Counted from the stretch's first letter, positions 52,213-64,000 are shown. The stretch: DNA of 64,000 nt from Rhynchopus euleeides (GCA_963210315.1 OY723289.1:1116001-1180000), one strand, 5' to 3'. The notes: generated by a model from the sequence alone, not told the origin. Numbers and translations: made by a program.

Positions 52213-54572
52213 AAGAGGGTTTTCTGTTTTTCCTGCTTCCCTGGTTGATCTCCCCACATCCAATTCTCCTTTTTCTTTATTCTTCATGCTCGCCCAGCCT
52301 GTGCCCTCCTGTGTGCACCAATCCGAGACAACATACACAGGGGAGTTATTTTTTGCGCTCTTTCGCGTGCCGTGGTCCATCCGCCGACTGCTGTGCACTG
52401 CCCATCAACTCGCTCACCCAATACTGCCTGCTCTTTGTGGCGAGTTGTGAACAGCACCCCAACAAAAGGGTTAACCCAACAGGGGTGCGACGTATCCGGG
52501 CTCCTGGGGCCCTCAACAGCTACTGCTCTTTCTGGGGGAGATTCCAATATACAGGGGTGTGTGGGCGCTGCTCTGAAGCATGGAGAAAGCGGATTAGGCG
52601 CAGGTGGGGTGCAACGTTGCCCTGAGTTTGACTCGGGGTGAATGCTCCCCCCAGCTTCGGTTGCATTGCGCATGGCTAAGAGGCTGGCAGTCCCTCCAGC
52701 AGGCGTCGGTCATGATTTTGGTCAAACCTCGCCAAGATAGATGTCATTTACAGGAGGTGAAAAGGTGAAATGTAATGGATATACAACCCCGTCATGCTGG
52801 CCATGATTGCCAAGACCACACTTGTCAATGTGATCAAGCACCAAGAGGGTCCTGCACATCGGCCTGCTAAATCAGAAGGAGTGGACCACATGGTGTCCTG
52901 GTCATGCTGCAACACGTTGTCAATAAGTGAAGGCTGCTGTTGCCGCTGCCACCTGTGGTGATTCGGAGGGGGGGCGGCATGGCCTGTGCCTGCTTGGGCC
53001 CTGCGGTTGCCGTCCCGTTGAGTTGTGTTCTGTGATACATCTTCTTGTTGCTGGCCAGCCCGGTTGTGTTTATTATGTTTCGGAGTGGGGCGGAACGTGT
53101 CACTCATGTATCTGTGCCTTGTGTCCTGACAGCCACCCGACTAAGCCTCCAGCAGGAGAGTGGGACGGCGGTGTCATATTGCGCTTTTTGAACATTGTTT
53201 GATTCGTCTTCCTGAAAAGATGGAAGCAGCAGACTCAGTGCCCTGCTAATGTGTCTTGCAAGCCTCTTGGGCACAGCTGTGTGTGCGTCGTGTGGGAAAC
53301 TCTGTCCCACGCCCTGCGCGTGTCTGTGTATCGCTGTGCACCAAGTCACCCATGCCACACACCAGGGTGTCTGCCTAACCCCCTCCGTTCGTTGGTGTGT
53401 ATGGCCGGCAGCATTCAAAAGCCATTCACGTGTGGCGAATGTCAGGCACTTTCCTGTATTCGACCGTCACTGTTGTTGCAGCCTTGCGCCTTTATTTCTC
53501 TTTGCCTCTTGTGGGCAGGCATACTGATGTTGTTCTTTTCATTCTGTTCCTGAGCTCATCGCTGCAGCCAGGATGGCGGGTTTTTGAACTCGGGGAGTGG
53601 GGGGTGGTCTCGTAGTTTGAGGTTGGATCGGCCCCCCACCCCTCCCCAACTCTAGCGAGGCACTGTGTGTCATTCCCACGCCTGTGCACGCACCGTCGGG
53701 TCGTTTTCTGACCAGTTGGAGGAGCCATGAAGCAAGGGCTGTGTCGAAGGGCCCGTCTTGTTTGCTGGCCCGGTCTACGACAGCTCGGATTTTTGTGGCA
53801 GAGCGGAACACACCCACACGGAGTGACACCCACCGTGCCCCCAGAACACCCCAACCCCTTTGGGCTGCACCCCGGTTGGGCTTTCTCCTTAACCAGCGGG
53901 CCAACCACGCCCCAGCCCTTCTCTTCGGCTGGAATACCACCAGCATTAAACTCAGGCTGGAACTGCCGCACGCGGCAAGTCCCCTTAGTTTCACCCGGCC
54001 CTTCGGGGACGGCTTTGATGGGGTGCCAGGCACTGAGATGCTCCTGTGTGTGATTCATCTATTTTCTGAAACACGGCATGCGCTTCTTTTGGTGTGTGGG
54101 TGTCGCCAGAAGATGTGTCTCTTTCGATTGCGTCGCTGTGATATGTGTGCTGTGCCAGTGTTTAGCGGGTGCGCGAAACCGTGCTGAAACGGGCCTGCGC
54201 TCCTTGGGCGTATGTTTCAGACAAGATTGCCATGTGTTGATGTGTTATCCAAAGCAGAGGGGAATAAGATGTGTAATCTGTGCGTGTACCTCAAACCCAG
54301 CCGAATGTGTGGAAGTCGGCTTGTGTCGGTTGTTCGATTATTTGTATCGTTCAGAGGGGATGTGCTGTCGGTAAACCGATTGTGAGTTGTGTTGATGTGT
54401 GTCAGTCGGGACAATTTGGCTATGACAAGCGATTGAACGAAGTCAGGCAGCAGTGCGAGCACACATGCGACCCCACGCCACCCGCCATTTGTCATGCGAG
54501 CAGTACATCTGCCCCCATGTGCCTGTCTACTCGAAAAAAGCGAAGTATTTTTTTCCGTTTGGTGATTCGTTC
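52213..54572. other. Intergenic, no supported gene
   Basis: Overlapping ORFs up to 188 aa on both strands around 53490-54190 compete, and none has recognisable features. One of them could be real, but the sequence does not decide. Confidence 0.4.
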
Positions 54573-55749
54573 CAGGGTATAAGATAGACTTTTTTTCTGG
54601 CGCCGTTTTCCGGTTTTTCTGGTTTTGAAAATTTTTCGCGCGCGCCTTCGGCGCGCGCGACCCGCGCAAACCCTCCCAGAATCTGAGAGGGCCCGGTGCC
54701 TGCGCGCGTCCTGTCGTACTGAGGCTGCTTGGTGGGGCAGGCGCAGCAGCTGCTTTGAAAGTTTGGACTCTCGGCCAAAAAAGGTCTGGTGCAATGTTTT
54801 TACGCAGGGGGGGTCTGGGGGGCGGAGCCCCCCAGCCGCCGGAGGCCACGGTAGTGAACATCTGTTCCCTACAGTCTGGATTCGCTTGTAAGTAGGAAGG
54901 CTTCGCTGTATCGCAGCCCGGCCAGCAGGAGATCACTGGTCCTTGAGGGTTCAACCTTCAGGGTGGAGGAGGACGGGGGAGCGACCACTCGTGATAGGTG
55001 TGCGTTGTGGGTGGAGTGGGTGCACGACAGAATGGCCAAAGGGTCCACGAGATCTCTGCACACATTCCGTTGTCGAGGAGATGGGCACCTAGCTGTGACG
55101 ACAGGCAACAAACAAATCTCATCTGTTAGTTGCCCCCAATAGGCTTGGCGACCTTCAAGACTGCTTGAAAGTCGTTCGTGTTCTCGTCTCAGCCCTCCAG
55201 ACAAGCAGATCTGTCTCGAGTTGGTGGGCTGTCGCCATGTATTCGATGGCACCGAGTGACGCTGCACAGAGGCAGACGACACGGTGAACTCCAGCGGAGG
55301 TTACCCTACCTCCGCTGGAGTACACCGTGTGTCTCCCATGAGTCTCAACTAGCGGGAGTCTTAGCGTAAATTAGCTGGAAAATAGACTCCCGTATCCAGT
55401 ACAGACTGCAGTCTTAGACTCCCTCTTAGACATGGTGGCTGGAGTCCACCATGTGTGCACCTTCAAAACAGAAGAGACCTGCATGACGAGGGCATCACCA
55501 CCCACCGGGCCACCCGCTAGGTCCATTTTTTCTTCTCCGCTTCTCTGCCTTCTTTGGACTATTTGAGCTCTGTGCGGATCACGATGGGGTCACTTTCTAT
55601 TTTTTTATGGCGTTTTTTCTGACTGTTTTACTGTCCCAAAGTCACAAAAAAACGCCGAAAATGAGATCGACCTTTTTTTTTTCCAGAAAACCGGGAACCG
55701 GGAAACCCTGGTTTTGAAAACCGGAAAACCAGACCTATCTTATCCCCTG
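54573..55749 (+). mobile_element. 1.18-kb hAT-like element, copy B, TSD ATTCGTTC
   Basis: Same ends and internal order as copy A; flanked by a perfect 8-bp ATTCGTTC (54565-54572 and 55750-55757). The GC hairpin is at 54637-54659 and the dispersed hairpin motif at 54806-54866 with the full stem. Confidence 0.93.
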
Positions 55750-55757
55750 ATTCGTTC

Positions 55758-58535
55758 CAACATTTTTTTTGTGATCCCTCCGTTTCCAACGCAGGAAACT
55801 GTGCACCTCTGCGCCCCTATTGGCGACATCACTCACGCACGCACGCATTCCAGTTGATATGTAATTCACCGGGTTTGAACCCAGGGCACAGACCCTTTGT
55901 CAGCCCTCCACCCCATGTCTTTCGAAGTCTCACAGCATTATCTGCGCGACCGTCGGATCGCCCTGAGTAGTCTGAAATCGGCTGTGGTTGTGACCTGTGC
56001 CGCCAGCGTTGTGATCCGACCAGGAATGCGTTTTGTTTGCTTCATTTCCGAGACTTCGGGGCAGCCAACCGCGGTAAATTTTTGTGCCCATTTCTTTTTG
56101 CTGGATCTTTACGACCTCCACTCTCACCATCCATCAGACGAGGGAATGGTGCACACAGATGGTGGGTCCTGTGTTGCAACCAGGTACTGCTTTGTTGCAC
56201 ACATTTTCGCTGTCCAGCCTGGGGGCAGATAGTTTTTACGCACACGACTTTCGCGAATCACTTCTACTCATCGTGTTTTGCACCCCCCCCTTCATCACGA
56301 AGGGTTGTAGGTGCATGTGAGAATGTCAGAAATAAATCACTTAGCAGAGGGACGGGGGCAGGGGAGGAGGGGGTTTGAATCTACCAAAGTACCAACAACG
56401 AACAAAGGCACCAGCAACAAGAGCAGAAGTGTGACAGATTTCCTCCCCATGTCCGGCCACTGGAGGCTGGCCGTGGCGGCAGTGTCGTATGATGAGGACA
56501 GCAACCAACCTATCGACAGGATTCCTGGTGTGCTGCGATCAGTCGACCCATCGGGCGAGAGAACAGTCCAACAAATGTCACAAGTAGTCTTTACACAGGA
56601 GATAGTCCGTTTGCCTTGGTGATGCGGTGCAAAAAGGCGGAATGGGTGCGTTGAATTTTCTTGGACCCATCCGTTGACGCGTCACGGGAATCGGCTGAAG
56701 AATCGACACAAAAAAATCGGGAGTCAATCACTGTCCCGAACGGAAGAACGGGAACGACCAGAGCAAAATCAACACATCTTTCAAAAACCCTCTATCACCT
56801 CTCCCCGCCGACTCTGGGCCCCCGGAACGAACCCGAACCCAGCGAATATATGATCACGAAAATTTGTTCAAACCGTACGACGACCTCAAATCCCAGCCCA
56901 TGAGAGCCATCGCCGAATCTGAATCCGGGGGTTTGTGGCCTCACTGTCCGACAGGACGGGCTGAGGCAACGCTTCTCTGAACAAAACTCAGGAAATGGAA
57001 AAGTGAATCGAGAAGTATGCGGAGCAGGGGGGTGGTGCGGGGGAGGGAGGGAGAGGGACATGTGGACGGATGGTTAGAAGGTGGAATAACAGCACAACTA
57101 GCCATCCCTTCGTCACACACCACCCACTTATCCTTCCCTCACCCCCCCGTCCCCTCCCCTCCCCTCCGCTACGGCTGATGCCCGACACAGACACATCCAC
57201 CGCATCATTTTTCAAGAGGAAGACGGGTTGAAAAAGTTGAATGCAGGCTCGAGAGATGATGTGTGCGTGTGTGGCAGCGGTAGCCTCATTCGAGGTTGCC
57301 TCCGCACTCAGAGAAATAAAAATCGACTAAAACTATCATCATCGGAACAGAATGAAATGCCGACACCTCAAAACGGGATGGTTTTAAACAGCCAAGGCGA
57401 CCTCAGCTCGAGTCATTTGTTTGGATAAACGTCACACGGGGGGCTTCAGAACTGCCGTAAGTCCCCCACTTTTGTTCTGCCTCAATGAATGAACGAATGA
57501 ATGATCGAAAGAAGGAAGTCTTCCATGACTAGCATCGCCAGATGAAGAACGAACGGCGGGGCACTTCAGAAGGGAAGGCGGCGGCGATGTGTGTTCACCC
57601 CCTCGACTGCTGAGTATAAGGTTTGGGGTTGGCGAGAGAGAGGTCCGCAGGACTTCGAATTTGGATCTTGCTCAAGGCAGTGTCCCCACACACCCCCCCC
57701 CCCCCCTCCCACACCAGCCCCCTCCTGCTCCCCCCTTGCAAAATAATTTGCCCGGGGCGGGGAGTTTGTTACAAAACAAAGCGACGGGAAACTATGCGAA
57801 AAGTCAGGTTGTGCCGAACAAGCCACCCGCAGGAGGCATGTATGTGCCCAATCATGGAGGTGAGTTCTTCTTACGCGAGGTGGATGCCCACTGATTCACT
57901 CCCTTTTCTGACTTGTGGGCGCATAGTGTCCTGTTTCCGCACACGCCTGTCACTTTTGATAGGCCCAACCTCGCTGCGGCAGGATTGAAGTCCAGCTTTG
58001 CCTTGCAGGGCCGGTCAGGGTTGGAAATGCCACCAAACGGACGTTTCTTCACACCCCTTATCAGATCATTTTGTTTTTTTAATACCTGCCCAAAAAGGCA
58101 ACAGCGTCGCAACGACTTCGCTGGTTCGCCCAGGACAGCCACAAGGTCCATCATTCGGCCTAACCTTCTTCAAAAGGGCCAGTATCATTCTCTCAGTAAG
58201 GAGCAGGTATACCTCTCCTGTACCTGTGTATCGCACGTCGGGTGTTGATGTTTGTGAGGATGTGGGGCATCCCTGATCGCCCTTCCTTCCAGAGACGCTC
58301 TTGGCATCTAACTTGCAACTGCCGTAATAACAGCGTCGAGGGGCTCTGATCATGGGTTGCCATATCGTTGTTTTGCCATCGCAAAGGCCTCAAGGGTGTG
58401 TGTGTGTGTGGTGTGCCGTTGCCTGCAAATAAAAGCAGGCACAGCGCCACCGCCCTGCTGCAGGGCTGCTGCACTTTCAAGGCATTTTCATCAGATACAT
58501 GCCCCTCTCCGAATGTCAAAGACTGTGTACATGAC
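55758..58535. other. Intergenic, no supported gene
   Basis: Short candidates such as 56323-56622 (+, about 99 aa) and the minus frames at 57852-58353 look somewhat protein-like but lack recognisable motifs. Pyrimidine tracts at 57690-57740. Confidence 0.4.
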
Positions 58536-58931
58536 ATGCCGTCTCACTTCACACTGATTTCATTCAATATTCGAGAAAGGCTCGTGCCAGCTACTGACGT
58601 GGCTGGGGCCCGGCACAGCTCCCTCATATCGTCCGGGATAAGAACGAAACTCGCCGTGCGCATAAGTGATTCACTAAATAAACTGAAAAGGCGGCCCGCA
58701 TGCCAGTGCCACATATGGTGCGACGATCCTGACCTGAATATCAGCGGGTTTTGCTATTGCCAGCATATGTATGCACTATGCGCAGCAAAGGGAAGAAAAC
58801 GAGCCAAAAACAAAACGAGCCGGCCCAAAGTGATGCGGCTGCACCCCAAGCATAACCCTGACGCCACCGCCTTCGGGCACCGTGTGTTCCGTGCCGTGTG
58901 CCGTGCAAAGAAAAGCAAGCAAGGGAGGTGA
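58536..58931 (+). CDS. Small Cys-rich basic hypothetical protein, 131 aa
   Basis: First in-frame ATG at 58536; the frame is open 56 codons further upstream without ATG. The middle has a cluster of seven Cys (CQCHIWC, then CYCQHMYALC) that could bind metal, and the last 45 residues are very basic (KGRKRAKNKTSR). Not recognised. It ends about 0.9 kb upstream of TFIIS. Confidence 0.35.
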   Translation: MPSHFTLISFNIRERLVPATDVAGARHSSLISSGIRTKLAVRISDSLNKLKRRPACQCHIWCDDPDLNISGFCYCQHMYALCAAKGRKRAKNKTSRPKVMRLHPKHNPDATAFGHRVFRAVCRAKKSKQGR

Positions 58932-59844
58932 GGTGGGGTTTGCCTCTGTTTCAAAATGCGACACCTATGGCGATACGGTGCTCACCTTTCTGCACTTTCT
59001 GGGGCAAAGCCCCGCTCCCCTTCCAGTGATTTTCGTTGTATTGCATGCCCCCTACCCCCTCCCACTCCAGACGATGGGCGACTCCCCAAAAAAGGTGATC
59101 CATCGAGAGCAATCTTGACGGCCGCTGCGTCTATAGTATCCGTGTGACAATGAACGAATATTTGACCCTCCTTCGCCCCCCCCTCCAGAATAACAATGTG
59201 TTCCTTTTTGACCCCCCGCGAGTAACGAAAGCCCACAGAAAGAGAGAATGAAGATCGAAAGAAGAATTCCGAAAGAAAATCACCAACACCCATGTGAAAG
59301 TAAGCAGGTAGGGGATGAGAAAGGGGGGGAGGAGGAGGAGGCGTGCAGAAAGACGGAGAAAAGTTGGTACGATATGATCCGTTGTGCGTGCCGTATCATG
59401 CCACGTCGGTTTGTTTCCCCCTTGCCCCCCCCCCCTCTCTCTCTCTCACCGCCCCCATCCCCAACCCCTCCGGGACACAACCTCTGAACTCAAATCGTCT
59501 ACTCCCGCCGCCAATCCTGTCACAGCCGTACTCCGTTACGATTGCTCTGCATGCATTCCACAATCACCTGGCACGCGCTGTCCGACAGTTTTCCCGTTTT
59601 CCCTTGCATTGCACCTGGAAGAAAGCGCGAAACCACAAAAACACGGGACGCACATTGCGAGGGGGTGCAGGGAGAGTTTGTTTCCCCTTCCACTCCCGAC
59701 AGTCGTTCCTGGATGCACACTCCACCCTCACACACACACATACACACACCCCTCTTGAAGGACACCACCTGCAGGCTGCCCGAGGGGAGGGGGGGCCAGC
59801 CGGCTGTGACCCTCGGCCTGCGATAAGCAGATCGTATCCACACG
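58932..59844. other. Upstream region of TFIIS gene
   Basis: Pyrimidine-rich tracts (59427-59470, 59725-59760) and several AGs such as CTGCAG near 59770 could serve as acceptors for the TFIIS 5' end. No gene. Confidence 0.5.
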
Positions 59845-62266
59845 ATGCCTTCCAAGGCGGCGAACACAGTGCTGTGGGTGAAGTATGACAGCACGAGCCC
59901 GTGGTGGCCTGCGAAGGTGACGGTGGTGGAGGGGGATGTTGAGGGTCGCCCCGACCCGCCGCGGGACACGCTCGTCTACTTCTACCAGACGTACAACGGC
60001 ATGTGGGTGGATGTCGATGATCCTGAAACCGTGAAGGACCTGGCGGAGGACCAGCTGCAGGGAGATGAAGCCAAGCGCCGAATCGACGAGGCGAATGGCG
60101 ACGAGTCACTCGCAGCAGCAATAGCCGAAGCGCTAGAGGATGTGAAGGGCGGCGGCACGGTGCTGGACCTGCAGGCGCTGAGCGACCTGCAGGACGCACA
60201 GCAGGACGAGGAGGCAGATGGGGAGGCCGCCCCCACTGCGGAGGGGAGCCAGGAGGTGCCTCCGACAGAGGGCACGTCCACACAGGAGACCGCAGGGCCA
60301 ACGCAGGATGGAGGTATGCTGCTGGGTTTGCAGAAGGGGAGGGGGTGGTGTGCTTTGTCTGTGCGCGTAAACCCGGTTACCCGAGAGATTGTAGGGGAGT
60401 AGAACATGGTCAGGGTTCTCGGTGCGTTCCGCAGTGCTGCCTATTATCGTCGCGCGTGTGTGTGTGTGTGCTGTGGGTTATCTTGCAAAGGTGGCTTTGG
60501 GGTAACATTCTGGGTGGTTTCGACTGGTGCCTCGCTCCCGACAGAAGACGATGATGACGACGACTCTGCTGTGATGGGGAAAAAGTCAAAAAAAGACAAG
60601 AAGGAGAAGAAGGGCAAGAAGGAGAAGAAGGAGAAGAAAGACAAAAAAGACAAGAAGGAGGTATGCCCCGCACGTGCATCCGCAGCTTTGCCATCCGGGG
60701 ATGGGTGGTGTCGGGGTGGCGGGGTTTGTGCTGTTTATTTTCCACTCTGAGGCACTGTGCCACCGTTGTTCTATAATACAACCGGCTGTTCTCACCGCCC
60801 CCCCGCCCTGCAGAAGAAGGAACGGAAGGACGAGAAACGGGCCCGCGAAGAGGAGGAGGATGAGGGGAAGGATGCACCTTCGCAGAAGAAGAGCAAGCCC
60901 GAGCCCAAGCAGTCGACCTACCAAACACGCATGACGGACCGCGAGGAGCGGCGCCGGATGGACACCATGAAGAGCCCGCTGGGGACCAGGGATCTGCAAG
61001 GGTTCCACGAACAGCTGAAGCTTGCCATCAAGAACAGGTGCCTCACCGACCAGCGCAGCATCCTCAACAAGCTGACGGAATTTGCGCCCACCCTTTCGCA
61101 GCTGAAGGACACGGGGATCGGGAAGACCGTCATCAGCCTTGTCAACACGCCCCTGCAGCCGCTGGCAAAGGTGCTCATCCAGATGTGGAAGTCGCTGCTC
61201 CCCGAGCCGCCGCAGGTGGCAGTGCGCGATCACTACCAGCCTGTGCCGCAGAGGTCGGGGTACGACGACGCCCCTTCGGCACGGGAGGCGACCTTCTCGC
61301 AGCCCTTCCCCTCGCAGGACGAGGAGTCGCCCACGCCTGCCGAGCCGCTGTTCGATGGCGGGGTGCCGGAGGCAACGCAGCCGCGGATAGAGGACGGGTC
61401 GCAGGCCTCGGTGGAGGACGTTGGTGTGTCGCAGGCGAACAACCGCATTGGCGTGATGCAGCAGCGCCTGATCCAGGCCTTCAAGACGCCCGGTCCCGAG
61501 GGGAAGATTGTGGCACGTGCGATGAACACACCTTTTGTGGAGTTCGTGTCGGCAGACATCGTCAACCAGCTGCTGATGAGCATCGCCAACGCAGACCAGC
61601 AGCGTGCCAAGTTCCGTGAGATCCTGAGCAACCTGCAGGACACCAAGAACTCCTGGTTCCGTGATCACATCCTCAGCAAGCCCGACCCCTACGAGGTGGT
61701 CACGACTATGAGTGCCTCTGAGATGGCCAACCCCGAGCGCCGTGACGAGATCAAGGAGACAACAGAATACGAGAGGTATGATGCCGTGGTGGGTCAGGGG
61801 AGGGTGTGTGTATGGATCACGGCAACGACAGAGGTTCGGTGTGTTTCACACGAGCACAACAAGACTTGGAAGTCCCAACCAATAAAGGCAATGTCCGGTG
61901 CAGCCACCCGCATGTATACGGAAGGGACACATGATTGAGGATTCTTCTACCGCCGGCTTGTCAACTTCCACAACTGTGGGTTGGGGACTCCACGTTTTGG
62001 TTGGGAATAAGGTTTCTTGGCTCCCATGGAGAACAGCGAAATAGCACGCCCATCCCCCCTCCTCCTCATATGAAAAACCCCCTCACTTCCACAGGGATGC
62101 CATGCGGACCGACCTCACGAAGCGCGCTGAAACTGACCAGTTCAAGTGTGGCAGGTGCAAGAAGAACCGCACGACGTACTTCCAGATGCAGACACGGTCG
62201 GCAGATGAACCGATGACCACTTTCGTGACATGCCTGGATTGCGGCAATGCATGGAAGTTCTGCTGA
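59845..62266 (+). CDS. TFIIS: Transcription elongation factor TFIIS with PWWP domain, 4 exons, 572 aa
   Basis: Exons 59845-60313, 60545-60660, 60814-61775 and 62095-62266; all three introns (231, 153, 319 bp) are GTATG...CAG and the splices keep frame. Domains: PWWP at about residues 5-75 ([21 protein letters not shown]); an acidic then Lys-rich linker (about 155-230); LW/TFIIS-N helical bundle at about 245-325 ([24 protein letters not shown]); acidic linker; central TFIIS-M domain at about 410-525; C-terminal zinc ribbon with Cys534, Cys537, Cys562, Cys565 and the catalytic loop Asp553-Glu554 in [13 protein letters not shown]. It rescues backtracked RNA polymerase II by stimulating transcript cleavage in the nucleus. 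PWWP-TFIIS fusion is known from trypanosomes; the PWWP would tether it to chromatin. Complete and apparently functional. Confidence 0.95.
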
Positions 62267-62919
62267 TCCCATTTGCACGGCAAGGGCAAACCATTCCCGC
62301 AGGGGGGCAGGGGCAGGGGGTGGGGGGTGGGGGAGGGAGATGCGTGCGGCCGTCGAACTGCACAGCCTTGCTCACACCTTTGCACCCGCCCGCCCCCCCA
62401 GTAGGCCTCACCCCCGAGAAGCCCTTCTGTTTTGGAGGGCATGCTGCCAAAAAGGCAGGGCTGTTGCAGCATGCTGATGCAGGGGGTTCGCATGGAAAAT
62501 CCACATGGAGGAAAGTGCCGCACACATTCATCCACTGGTCTCTAAGGTGGGAGTGGTGCCTTGCGACTGCACAGGGGCAGGTGTGGGTGCAGTGGCTATA
62601 CCTTCAGAGGCTGTGGTCGCACTGTCATGAACAATCTTCTTGAGGCTGAGTTTCACAGCGACCAGGTTTCGCTCCTTGTTGAAAGGGAAGGGGCCTCGAC
62701 CCGTTCCTCTGTGCATTCTGCGCTGTGTTTCTGTCTCTGTCTGCCCGCCCGTGGTGCTGTTTGGGTGAATACCACCCAGATGACTGTCGGAGTCCGGTTG
62801 GGTGGGAGGGGGAGCGTGAATGAGGAGGGGGGGTTCGGCACATGCCACGCACCCCCCCCCCCTTCCGCCTTTAGCACCCGCCCTCAGAGTAACTCACGTT
62901 TCATAATGAGGCCTTCTCC
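62267..62919. other. Downstream of TFIIS, no gene
   Basis: 3' UTR plus spacer; short overlapping ORFs only, with C-runs around 62850. Confidence 0.5.
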
Positions 62920-64000
62920 CAGGGGATAAGATAGGTCTGGTTTTCCGGTTTTCAAAACCAGGGTTTCCCGGTTCCCGGTTTTCTGGAAAAAAAAAAGGTC
63001 GATCTCATTTTTGGCGGTTTTTTTTGTGACTTTGGGACAGTAAAACAGTCAGAAAAAACGCCATAAAAAAATAGAAAGTGACCCCATCGTGATCCGCACA
63101 GAGCTCAAATAGTCCAAAGAAGGCAGAGAAGCGGAGAAGAAAAAATGGACCTAGCGGGTGGCCCGGTGGGGCCCGGTGGGTGGTGATGCCCTCGTCATGC
63201 AGGCCTCTTCTGTTTTGAAGGTGCACACATGGTGGACTCCAGCCACCCTAGCGAGTGTCTAAGAGGGAGTCTAAGACTGCAGTCTGTACTGGAGACGGGA
63301 GTCTATTTTCCAGCTAATTTACGACTCCCGCTAGTTGAGACTCATGGGAGACACACGGTGTACTCCAGCGGAGGTAGGGTAACCTCCGCTGGAGTTCACC
63401 GTGTCGTCTGCCTCTGTGCAGCGTCACTCGGTGCCATCGAATACATGGCGACAGCCCACCAACTCGAGACAGATCTGCTTGTCTGGAGGGCTGAGACGAG
63501 AACACGAACGACTTTCAAGCAATCTTGAAGGTCGCCAAGCCTATTGGGGGCAACTAACAGATGAGATTTGTTTGTTGCCTGTCGTCACAGCTAGGTGCCC
63601 ATTTCCTCGATAACGGAATGTGTGCAGAGATCTCGTGGACCCTTTGGCCATTCTGTCGTGCACCCACTCCACCCACAACGCACACCTGTCACGAGTGGTC
63701 GCTCCCCCGTCCTCCTCCACCCTGAAGGTTGAACCCTCAAGGACCAGTGATCTCCTGCTGGCCGGGCTGCGATACAGCGAAGCCTTCCTACTTACAAGCG
63801 AATCCAGACTGTAGGGAACAGATGATCACTACCGTGGCCTCCGGCGGCTGGGGGGCTCCGCCCCCCAGACCCCCCTGCGTAAAAAAATTGCACCAGACCG
63901 GTTTTTTGGCCGAGAGTCCAAACTTTCAAAGCAGCTGCTGCGCCTGCCCCACCAAGCAGCCTCAGTACGACAGGACGCGCGCAGGCACCGGGCCCTCTCA
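62920..64000 (-). mobile_element. 1.18-kb hAT-like element, copy C, cut by window end
   Basis: Starts CAGGGGATAAGATAGG (reverse orientation relative to copies A and B) and runs out of the window. The left flanking 8-mer is CCTTCTCC (62912-62919), to be matched beyond the window. It contains the hairpin motif at about 63820-63877 and the CACGGTG-end-like stretch at 63230-63405. Confidence 0.9.

Noticed and set aside
53492-54187. Competing ORFs on both strands (up to 188 aa)
   Set aside because: Three frames look equally plausible and none has a motif; no basis to choose.
55855-55915. tRNA-like T-arm (GGGTTCAAACCC on the minus strand)
   Set aside because: The stem does not pair properly around the loop, and no acceptor or anticodon arms could be placed.
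57852-58353. Minus-strand frames suggestive of one broken protein
   Set aside because: Two overlapping frames, no motif, no start context; not supportable.

Overview
The window is nuclear DNA of a protist. Protein-coding stretches are GC-rich, while the intergenic DNA is full of poly-C, poly-G, polypyrimidine and GT tracts and many nested transposons. Four host genes are supported. My best guess for the organism is a euglenozoan, most likely a diplonemid, and this is inference only. It rests on a TFIIS with an N-terminal PWWP domain (an architecture known from trypanosomes), polypyrimidine-AG tracts just upstream of an ATG as expected for spliced-leader trans-splicing, a few GT-AG introns, a YR (tyrosine recombinase) retroelement with split direct repeats (as in trypanosomatid VIPER/TATE), and TTAGGG-like telomeric repeats.

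Layout. 1-2.8 kb: no gene. 2830-6203: TIR transposon (termini TGGGG/CCCCA, 5-bp target duplication) carrying a 469-aa ORF. 7.1-9.8 kb: a Pro/Ala/Ser-rich protein gene. 10.6-18.2 kb: one very large secreted, modular, cysteine-rich protein whose frame is split by a single in-frame TGA. 18248-21625: a CACGGTGG-ended transposon with a broken transposase-like ORF and two nested hAT-like insertions. 21.6-26.5 kb: repeat debris. 26.5-32.15 kb: a YR retrotransposon with Gag, tyrosine recombinase and RT-RNase H. 33.05-34.0 kb: ZZ zinc-finger gene. 37.8-38.8 kb: a decayed ORF hit by a 109-bp MITE. 39.16-41.79 kb: telomere-like satellite split by an element with an intact tyrosine recombinase. 43.5-44.1 kb: minisatellite. 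44.5-45.6, 54.6-55.7 and 62.9-64 kb: three copies of one hAT-like element. 47.0-48.3 kb: a second TGGGG element. 50.86-52.2 kb: a piggyBac-type element with TTAA ends. 59.8-62.27 kb: a four-exon TFIIS gene.

The host genes (low-complexity protein, large secreted protein, ZZ protein, TFIIS) show no functional linkage. The dominant biology is layered mobile DNA. The most notable points are the recombinase element sitting exactly between two telomere-like arrays, the in-frame TGA inside a conserved module of the giant secreted protein, a 50-60 bp hairpin motif found nine times in unrelated contexts, and TIR elements with helically phased 10-bp repeat arrays.
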